Shown here: piece by piece, positions 1 to 8,900 of the stretch
How positions within the stretch are numbered: the first letter of the stretch is position 1
How the letters are laid out: every line of letters begins with the position of its first letter
Notes under the pieces: model-generated
The model's database searches: none
What the model was told of the DNA's origin: nothing
The model's input: the letters and a program-made list of their open reading frames with translations, nothing else
Position numbers and translations under genes: made by a program
Source: Phoronis ovalis
Taxonomy: Eukaryota > Phoronida > Phoronidae
Direction: 5' to 3'
Length of the DNA: 12,736 nucleotides
Assembly (NCBI GenBank): GCA_028565635.1
Contig: JAOXYB010042771.1
Span: forward strand, 1-12,736

Positions 1-96
1 ATGCAATTCCTTTCGCTCAAATAGCCAATTTAAACAGCGTACAATGATGATTCTTCGAATTGTCGTTGTCTTGTTTTCACTAATATCTACCTTCAG

Positions 97-234
97 GTGT
101 CGCTCAAACTACTGGATTTATACACTACCTATAACTCTGATGATGACTTCTCAAATGATTACTTTTGGTTTCATCTCCCTCTACGGAGAACATCTCGCGC
201 TTGTTACAAACTACTTTCTGTTCCCTGTTCGTGA
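97..234 (+). CDS. Candidate terminal exon of an unidentified upstream gene (partial)
   Basis: A pyrimidine-rich stretch ending in cttcag at 91-96 is followed by an open frame of 45 codons ending in TGA at 232-234. The predicted peptide begins VSLKLLDLYTTYNSDDDF and ends in YKLLSVPCS. It has a balanced, protein-like composition with an acidic patch, an aromatic stretch (DYFWFHL) and a basic RRTSRACYK segment, unlike the low-complexity translations of the surrounding AT-rich DNA. I do not recognise the family. It would be the C-terminus of a gene whose other exons lie left of the window, transcribed in the same direction as the kinase gene. The AATAAA at 760 could serve its mRNA. The overlapping frame from 44 to 271 is longer but reads less like a protein. 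The call rests on one splice acceptor and composition only, so it may be wrong. Confidence 0.4.
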   Translation: MSLKLLDLYTTYNSDDDFSNDYFWFHLPLRRTSRACYKLLSVPCS

Positions 235-759
235 CAATACAGTTAATATTCCAAGGGTCAGTGAAACGTAACTATGACCTTCAAGTTGGTTTACCTACTA
301 GCACATTTTTGAAATATTGTGCTTCATAATATAATTCCTGTAACTAATGAACAAGTTGGCTTTGGAATAGATTTTATGGTGAAAGAGTGAGAGTTGACTA
401 TTTTAAGCATTACATGTAGATTAGATTTTCTAGAGAAGGTTACTGCTGATGTTTTGTTTCTTGCCTGACTATAAAATGCTCTTTCATGTAAATAATAATG
501 AAATTCAACTACCAGGAAAAGTTTGAATTCTGCATTCTCTGTTAGACACGTATGGGGAAGTGTATGTTGATTTCTATTGGTTACTGGTAATGGGGAGGCT
601 GATGATGAAGTTATAATCGAAAGTCAATAGGCTGCGGAACGATTGGAGAAGCTTTCAATTACGCCAGTAAAATCATTATGAATAATTCAGGTTGTTGTTT
701 TCATGCTCAAAAAAGTTTTAAACTATTTAGTGAATGTTAGAGTAATTCTTTAATTGAAA

Positions 760-765
760 AATAAA
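760..765 (+). terminator. Possible poly(A) signal of the upstream gene
   Basis: A canonical AATAAA lies about 525 nt after the stop codon of the candidate terminal exon at 97-234. It sits in an A-rich run, and such hexamers are common by chance in AT-rich DNA. It is offered only because it is the first canonical hexamer I see downstream of that stop on the same strand. Confidence 0.25.
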
Positions 766-2268
766 AAATATTAAACAGGACAATATTTCAAAAGTTTGGA
801 GATTTTCTTGATTATAGTGTACAGTTTAAAACTTGCTAGCAAATCAGGATTTGATTTATATTTTTTAGAACTTGTATCCTCAAAAGTGAAATTCTCCATA
901 AAATGACTGCCTCACAAGTCATGTGACAAAATGAGAAAGAACAGAATTTCATTCTAAATTGCAAAGTTAACATTAATTAATTCAAATTATTAGCAGTTTT
1001 AAACAAATATCCTTTTATATATCAGTTGTTTTATTTTGACTGAAATAGTGTATGTATTAAACTTTGTTCCTGTACAAATAGCAGCTTGTGACTTTGACCG
1101 TTTATAAGTCAAATATGCTAAAATAAATTCAGGAATTGTGGAAAAAATGCCTTCCTCACTGAATCGAAAGGAATGTAGAATGATCAAGTCAGTCTAAACA
1201 AGAAAATACCAGAAAAAAAAACAAATGTAACTTCCCATTTTATCACACAAGGTCATCATCATCCTATCTGAAGAATAAAAACCCAAGGTTGTCAGCAGAG
1301 GCCCAAATGAAGGGTGAACTGTTGCTGTCAAGTGTAAAATATAAAATATTCATTTTCAAAGCAGAAATATAAAATATTAGCAATTCAATTTAAATTAGGA
1401 AAATTAATAGTATGGAAAAGAATATTACAAAACATTTTGATTTTATAAGCTTGTTTGTTTGAAATTTATGAATCAGATGAAACTTAAATCAGCATTTGCA
1501 TCTGAAAAATGTTTAGTAAAAGATTAGCAACTTTAAAAAAAAAATTCATTAAAAAAACAAATTTACTTTATTGTTTTGTAATGTAATTCCCTATTGAATA
1601 GATGATTAAGAAAAATTATTAGACTTAACCTTATTGGTCTACTGTTCAATTTCCCCCTTTTTATTTCCTTGTATATGTCATATATTGTCTGGAGTGTGTT
1701 GGCCAATACTGTATTATGCTGATGTATTTCAGTATTACTGTTATATTCTTTTCTTGTCACTGTTTGTTAATTTGCATTTTCTACTTTCTGCAAGGTAATT
1801 TGGTGAGGAGTGTTGTTTACAGAAAGGTATGCAAAAATTTGACAGTATCAAAAAAAACAAACTTGCAAATGTTGGTGCCATTGCTCGACAAGTTTTGAAG
1901 ATACATGCATTATTGTATATCGAAAAACCACTTACAACTGACACTTCATGCTAGTTTTCAAAGAGCTTGGAGGAGTAACAGAGTATTGGGTTTTTCATGA
2001 TTGCAAACTTTGCAATGATAGATTTTTCTGAAAATTAAACCATTGAAGTGCACAATGTGGAATTATTAAATTTTTTAGAGAAATCCCAACTTTTTAAATT
2101 AAAAGATGATTTCACAATATGACATTATGAAACAGTGTTGAATTTTCTGTACCTTACTATATATGTATTCTGTACATTATTACATTTTATTAAGGTGACC
2201 CCTTTCCTTTAAAACTTTCACAGGACCTCTTGTGAAAAAAATAATACAATTATTACAATTATTTTTGG

Positions 2269-2296
2269 ATTACTATTTATATACCTAAATAGTAAT
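2269..2296. repeat. Perfect 11-bp inverted repeat (hairpin)
   Basis: ATTACTATTTA (2269-2279) is followed by the six bases TATACC and then by its exact reverse complement TAAATAGTAAT (2286-2296). The stem is AT-rich. No terminator or transposon boundary can be assigned to it. Confidence 0.7.
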
Positions 2297-2490
2297 ATAA
2301 AGACAAATTTTACAGGTCAGCAAGTAACAATTATTTAGTACTTTCCACAACATTGATCTGATGTGAAATGATATACTTCAAATGGAATTTTGGGCAATTT
2401 CCCCAAAATATAAGCTTATTAAGATAAAAATGTTGCTTTATAGCGAAAATATGGTAGGAATGTGCAGCGTTTCTACTTCTACTTTTCTCT

Positions 2491-2521
2491 TTTTTGTTAA
2501 TGAAAAATTAATTAACAAAAA
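2491..2521. repeat. Perfect 11-bp inverted repeat (hairpin)
   Basis: TTTTTGTTAAT (2491-2501) and its exact reverse complement ATTAACAAAAA (2511-2521) flank a nine-base loop. It lies about 400 bp upstream of the kinase start codon. Function is unknown; chance is a serious possibility in DNA of this composition. Confidence 0.6.
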
Positions 2522-2718
2522 TTGAATTCTATGATTCTTCTTTTTAATTGGTCAGCTCTTTTCTTACATTTTCATATAAACATGATTTTTATGTAAGCGT
2601 GCTGATAATACTATGATTGTATTTTTCCTGGTTTATATAAAGTTTAATATAATTATGTTTATGTATCTACTTGTAGTGATTCATCTTCAGAGAACAAAAG
2701 AAAAGTGACTTATCTGTT

Positions 2719-2727
2719 TATAAAAGG
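2719..2727 (+). promoter_or_regulatory. TATA-like element upstream of the kinase gene
   Basis: TATAAAAGG matches the TATA-box consensus and lies 192 bp upstream of the proposed start codon at 2911. If used, it would place the cap site near 2750 and give a 5' UTR of about 160 nt. A second TATA-like string, TATATAAAG, is at 2634-2642. AT-rich DNA yields such strings by chance, and many metazoan kinase genes have no TATA box, so confidence is low. Confidence 0.25.
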
Positions 2728-2894
2728 TCTTGTACTGGAATCTGGATAAAGATAGTTTGTTTGAGAAACATAACAAGTCAGAACGTGATATTATACATGT
2801 ATAGATATATGTATGTATTTTGCCAGTCTTTCATTTTCTGGAGGACCACTGTTAAATTGTAAGTGTACTATGAAAGACAGTGTGATGTATCGCC

Positions 2895-2918
2895 ATGGTA
2901 ACGTTACAAGATGTCTGA
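2895..2918 (+). promoter_or_regulatory. Short upstream ORF overlapping the kinase start codon
   Basis: An ATG at 2895 sits in the context gccATGG, with G at -3 and +4, a near-ideal animal initiation context. It opens a seven-codon frame (MVTLQDV) ending in TGA at 2916-2918. That stop lies past the proposed kinase ATG at 2911-2913, so the two frames overlap. The main ATG has A at -3 but T at +4. A scanning ribosome could therefore be captured by the uORF and lower kinase output. This holds only if the mRNA starts upstream of 2895, which the sequence alone cannot show. Confidence 0.4.
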
Positions 2919-5900
2919 GGTATTAATACATTGTGCAAAGTATGGCTATTTAGAAAAAGTTCATGACGTGCTGCAAGCTGGTGCTGACGTTAACGGGTAT
3001 TTATTACTTTCCTAGTTTTCTTAAAAGGAAATACTTTTTTCGCAAGAGTTTGCTTGATTTGAAGTCATCTCTATGCTACAGAGTTATCCATCTTGAACAA
3101 CTCCTTCGTTAGAATTAGTTAGAACTTCGTTATATAACGAGTTCAATTCGTTAGCCTTACAAGTTCAATTTGTTAGAACGAACATGGGAGCTCGAAGGTT
3201 AACGAGTTCAACAGTTTCGTCAAAACACTGAAATTTAGGTGTTTTCTCACTATAAGCACGTTAGAAATCATGTAGTGAACTTTTATAGTTATAATTAGTA
3301 TACTACTGTATTGTCGCGCATAAGGGCATAGGGCGGTTAAGAGTGAGATTTTCATGAAGTTTGGGATGGGCGAGGTTGCGAGTATGGGAGCTTACGCGCG
3401 ACAATACGGTATTAACCCCAATAGACCTTCTCTTTTCATGCAATTTTCGTAAGAAAATAATGACATAATATAGAGAAATATGATAAATAAAAGAACAAAG
3501 AAACCATCTCGTGCATTCAACGCCGTTTTGAAGAGTATTGTCTTAGAAAAGAATCCTTACTCGAATCTAAAATCCCAACTTGAACTCATTAATGTTCGTT
3601 AAAATGAACATCGGGTTTGTATGGTCTAACGAATTGAACTCGTTAAATAACGAAGATCTAATGAGTTCAAGTTCCCTAATGAGTTCTAACGAATTCAAGA
3701 AGGGTGACTCTGATGCTAGAATCAATGTACTTATTTCTTCTGCCTAGTAGGTAAATATGAAATACAGTGGCAACTTTATGAAACATTTTGTTCTGATACT
3801 CTTAAAAAACAATTATGACTAATGTGTATTTTGTTTAGTAAATATATTTTCTAAAATTAAAGCAAATTTAGTTCCTTTTTACACATACTTAATCTATTTT
3901 TAGCCAACCAGGGAAAGAAAAAGCCACTGCTCTTTATTACGCTGCTTGTTTTGGTCATCTGGATATCTGTAACCTGCTGTTAAATTACGGTGCTGATCCT
4001 AATATACCGGTCCGTTGGGGATCTACACCGTTACATGCAGCCTGTGACAGGGGCCATCAGGAGATCTTGAAATTATTACTGATAAGGTAATCCATCTTCA
4101 AAATGCAGATCATCTCTTTGTATACACTCTGGACGAGCGCTGTGGTAATTAGTACTATTTTTGTGTATTTGATCTCTAGCGATACAAGGTCTTTGATTGG
4201 GATTATTTTCTATCAGAGATCAATTTAAGAGGATTCCAGTCGTGACTCTATGCCAGCTCTGTGAATATAGATAAGCCCTACCTCCAAAAAATATCAAACC
4301 TAAGAAATACAATTTATTAACAAAAAAAAAATCACAAATGAATCAACTCTAACAGGATTATCTTCTTCTAATTGAGCTACATTTTTATGTCAAGCATTGT
4401 TTTAACTGATTTAACGGCATTGGGCAAAAAATAGATTGATTAACTCTGATGTCACTTGAGATTATATATTTTAGTATAATTTACAGAGGTTACATGAAAT
4501 GATGTACTTCTGAAGATGTGGTGTCAGAAAAAAATGAAAATTTCTGGCAGTTGCAATTTGGCAAGTCAGAACTTTTGAAGGATACAAAATTTTAAAGATC
4601 TGAGACACTCGTTTGGAGATCTCTAGTTGAAGTTAATTTTGACTAAGTTTCAACTTTGTGCCTACAGGGGTGTTGGACTTATATTCTTTTGAAGTTTACA
4701 TGTTGAAAAACGTGAGGTTTTACTCAAAATTGCATCCTTACTAATTATGTAAGCATGTGACAGATAAGTAAAGTGATTTTTCATAATCCTTAAGTTAATA
4801 CTTTTCTAAAAATATATACTTTTGTTATTCTATTTTTCATTAAACTGTCCAAAATTTAACTCAAAACGTAAAGTGTGAATATGTTGTCCCGAACGGGTCC
4901 CGCCCCCTTAACAAAAACGAACTGTCCCGTCATCAATTTCATGACCAAGGTTCCGTCTTACACTTCTGTTTTAGGTCATTTGTAAAAATCGATTTGATTA
5001 GCTGTTGTTGGTCTAGGTCCTGATCTACTTTTGATTTTTAGCACATTTTGATTTTAACCAACAAATTGTTAGCAAGTCCTGATACAACATCAACCAGTAT
5101 GTTTCTGAGGTGAGCACAACAAAGGATTTCAAGTTCACCAGAATTAATCATGTTTATTTGCCCTCACATGCACAGGTGTATTCTAGTGTTAGTTACTTCG
5201 AAAAGTAGTTGTGATCATGTGTAATAATTATTGATAATTTAGAACAGTTTAACATATAATTTCAAACAGTTTGCTAAAATGGATACTCTTTTGAATTTTG
5301 GAATTAACTTTGAACATAATATTAAGGCCATTCAGTATAGTTCGAGTTTCTAGACTTGTCCAAGTTGGGAATGTTGTGAGGAAATGTGGGATTTTTGGAC
5401 TAGCATGGCAGATAGAAAAACAGGAATTTTTCTTCAGGAAATCTTCATATATTTACTGACACTTTCCACATTTATAAGCAGTTTTGTTAATTAATTTTTT
5501 GCAGCAGAACAAAAATGATTTCATTTAATATATAATAAAGTATTTTACAGTGTATGACTGTTGATTAGCTAACATACCTAGAATTTAAAAGGATTATATT
5601 TAATCAACTACTGAATAATCAATTCAAACTTATAAAAAACTTTTACCTCCACTTTTAGAACAAAACTTGGGGAAACTACAAATTAGAATTTGATAGGATT
5701 ATATTTAATCAACTATGAAATAATCGATTCAAGCTTACAAAAACTTTTACCTCTGCTAGAGGTCACCAACTATCATGAAAATGTTAATGAAAGATAATCT
5801 GGCAAAAAGAATTACATGGATCAAATTTTTAATGAATTTGTATTTCAGAAACCTTAAAGTGAATCATCAGAACGACTCTGGTGATACAGCTCTACACATA

Positions 5901-8900
5901 GCGGCTTACAGAGGAAACTTAAGAATTGTACAGGCTTTGGTTAGATCAGGAATTGAGCTACGCATCCAAAATAAAAAAGGCAAAACCGCTCAGGAAGAAG
6001 CTGAAGGAAAAAACTATAGAAATATTGCTAAATATTTAGCTGAAGCCTCTCTGAGTGAGTTTTTCCCTTTTTGCATTTCTTTTAAACTGTCCGGTGTAGA
6101 GTTTTCATATATATAACTGATGACAGACCATCAATTTACCAAGAATAATTTCTAACATGTGATAAAATATGTTGATTATAACTAATAGTTTTTATGGTTA
6201 AAACATATTTGAATTTTACTACTAATAAAAATGCTTTTCCAGAAGCCCCATTTCGTCTACGACCAAAGACATCCAAGATTCAACATAGTAACACAAGCCC
6301 AGAATTTACTGAAGAAATATTATCACAAGTTTTGCATCAGCAGCATTTTGAAAGACATAAATCAGAATCAGGAACTTTTGACAAACAAAGCTTGCCAATG
6401 GAGTCAGACTTTTCAAGTGGATCTTCTTACAAATTGACTAGTAATTCAGGTTATGACAGTTTCCCTGAAACTTATAGATCAGACACTTATGTTAGACCAA
6501 ATTCTGTCTTTGGTGAAAATTATAATTTTGCTAGTTTACCAGAGAAATCTTCAGAATCCGTTTATGGAATACAAAGTGGCAGCCCACGAACAATTGGTCT
6601 AAAAAAGACCACTAAAAAACCTGTGTATGGTTATCAAGCAGAACCTGATGAAATACTTGAGCAAAAATTAGGTGATTCTCATCAGCGGGGAGATCTTGCA
6701 ATAGAGAAGGAAAATGTGTTTCTGAATGAGAGAGTGAATGGTGCACATGCACCAAACATTAGCAAGAAGCTAATTCATAAAGGAATGCAACCGCTACCAG
6801 TTAACACCAGTTCATTAGAAACTTTACAAGCAAAGAATGAAGACTTGCAAAGACAAATTCAGATCCTTTTACCATTTCAAGCAAAAAATACATTATTAGA
6901 GCAAGAACTATGGACTGTCCGTCAAGATCGAGAGCACCTGAGGCAGCAATTGGAACTGATTTCCAGTCAACGTGATGATGCTCAAGAAGCATTGTGCCAA
7001 ATACGAAGCAAACAAACTGTAAAGGAAGCCAGACTTGCTAAAAAAGAATATATAAATCTAGCTAACAATGACACTGGACCTAACAAGATTTCCTGTGTTG
7101 ATTTGGAAGAGTCAGATTATGTTTTATGTCTAGATGAAATAGAGAGTAGTAGCGATGATGAGAGGAGTATTAGGAAATCTTGTGCACCTCCACAAAACAT
7201 ACAAACCAGTATAGTACCGGATGTAAGCAGCAGCATGGCGTCACATGATTGTGTAATTTTTGATAACAGTGTCCGTGACAAAGTGACAGAAAGAACTGAA
7301 ATACCTCAAAATATTGGAACTTCAAAAACAGAGATAAGTAATGATCAGGAATATAACTTGTTAACAAAAATGCGAAAATTTGAAATTTCTAAATCTGCAA
7401 TGGATGGATATCAAAAATTGTTAAAAAGTTACAGTTCATTACCAATGGATTCACTAGAAAAGCTGGTAGAACCATTGTGTAGGCAACTTAACAGTTTGGT
7501 GGAATTTCCAGCCAGAGTTATGTTAGATGACAGAGGCAAAGAATGGACTTTAGGTTAGTAACATAATGTGATGTTATTTTTGCCACTGCCCCTAGACAGC
7601 ATTCAAACTGTTATAGTCTTTAAAAAAGGCTATCAGATTTTATAATTATGTGAATTCATTTACTTAAACACAAAAATGACTGACAACTTGAAACTTGCAG
7701 CTTATTTTAGACCTAACTAGCTTTAATTATTAGTGTACCACAAACTAAACTGGTTTTTAACATACTTTCAAGTCCTTTTAATACAAAACAGTATCATATA
7801 CTCATGATTTATATCTACTTGTGCAGGAAAAGACTATGTATTGGTTGACAGTAAGTTGTTGAATCATAAACCATCGAGTTCCTATTCTTTAGTGTTCAGG
7901 ATTATACGTGGAGGATTACGATATATACTTAAGGTAAACAATGTGGCATACAAGGAAATAGAATCTGTTCGTACCTATGTATGATTGAATGGTGTGATAA
8001 TAAACCGTAACTAATATTTACACTGTCATCACAGATACTGATAACCTATTCTTAGATTACCTACTTTTATTCAGTTTTTATAGAAATATTTTGTGTATAA
8101 ATGTCACATATTAAATGTGTTTCTTTCACATTTTTTAGTAAATATTCTAGATAACACTTAATTAACCTGGAACTCTTTTCAAGACGAGAAGAACAGCTCT
8201 GTTTTTGACATTTGTACTGTTCCCGAAATACAATGGTCTATGATGTATCATTTTACTAATCTCCAATGTATCTTAAGAGCAAAATTAATTTAAATGCTGA
8301 TTCACTTCTAAAAAATAGAAATATTGATAAAAGAAATGTCAATAAAATTGACCATGTATATGTAAGCAGGTCATACTTCTTATTGCATGTTACTGTCAGA
8401 GTTTATCACATTCTATAAAATGCAAAGACTGTTTTATTTTCAGATGATTTTGAAGTCCAGTAGTACTTATGATATCCCACTACAACTTTCAGAGCATCCA
8501 AACATAATGCAAATATCACATTATTACAATGGAGCAACACAGTCTTTCAAGCAATACTTCGTGGTAATGGTATTATTAATTTCATTGTTATATACATAAA
8601 TTTACGATTTTTTAAATATTATTCACTTATACAGCTGCTTCCGTAATAGTCTCTATCAAACTTATATCAAAACCAACAGTTTCTAGAATCATCTCAAATT
8701 TCTCAACGGTACTCAGCAAATGTTTGAGTGTGATGGTCTGGGATTAGCTCAAATAGTTCATCACATTTAATAACAATATCTCTTGAGGATTTATAAAGAA
8801 CTATAAATAGCATACAATAAAAATGGCCTCGACTTTTAATTTGTTGTTGACTCTTCAGTGAGTAGTATTTCAAAAACATTGCAGGATATAGATAAAATGG

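Larger units (their letters stand above)
235..2910. other. Intergenic / 5' flanking region, no convincing gene
   Basis: This AT-rich stretch of about 2.7 kb has frequent stops in all frames. The few frames of 60-67 codons (for example 999-1187 minus, 1563-1760 minus, and 1716-1898 plus overlapping 1741-1944 minus) lack recognisable motifs or convincing splice sites. It contains a possible poly(A) signal at 760-765, two short perfect hairpins (2269-2296 and 2491-2521) and two TATA-like sites (2634 and 2719) upstream of the kinase gene. A non-coding 5' exon of the kinase gene could lie here unseen. Confidence 0.6.
2997..3903 (+). other. Intron 1 (907 bp), carries a transposon-like element
   Basis: The donor is GG|GTATTT at 2997 and the acceptor is tttttag at 3897-3903. 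The split codon GG|C restores Gly29 between exons 1 and 2. Most of the intron is occupied by the foldback element at 3079-3712, described separately. The rest is AT-rich with no coding signal. Confidence 0.85.
2911..6054 (+). other. Ankyrin-repeat domain of the kinase gene (exons 1-3)
   Basis: Exons 1-3 (2911-2996, 3904-4086, 5849-6054) encode residues 1-158. Repeat 1 (about 2-29) reads LIHCAKYGYLEKVHDVLQAG then ADVN. Repeat 2 (about 33-64) has TALYYAACFGHLDICNLLL and GADPN. Repeat 3 (about 66-97) has STPLHAACDRGHQEILKLLL and continues across the exon 2/3 junction into KVNHQ. Repeat 4 (about 99-130) has DTALHIAAYRGNLRIVQALV. Repeat 5 (about 132-158) starts GKTAQEEA and is degenerate, probably a capping repeat. 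Repeat spacing of 32-34 residues is kept across the splice junctions, which supports those joins. Ankyrin stacks bind proteins, so this part probably recruits a partner or substrate. No transmembrane or secretion signal precedes it. Confidence 0.9.

Noticed and set aside
1716-1944. Overlapping plus and minus frames of 60-67 codons (1716-1898 and 1741-1944)
   Set aside because: Both are hydrophobic or low-complexity translations of T-rich DNA with no domain and no matching splice partners.
4888-4960. GC-richer patch with CCCGAACGGG in intron 2, considered as a tRNA-derived SINE
   Set aside because: Only a loose resemblance to a tRNA B box is visible on the reverse strand, and no A box or tail was found.
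6231-6437. Second plus-strand frame beginning at 6231 inside exon 4
   Set aside because: It overlaps the long frame in another register and does not join exon 3 or exon 5 in phase.
6801-7367. Minus-strand open frames at 6801-6992 and 7170-7367
   Set aside because: They lie opposite exon 4, whose plus-strand frame is much longer, has a coiled coil and joins its neighbours in phase. The minus translations show no recognisable motif.
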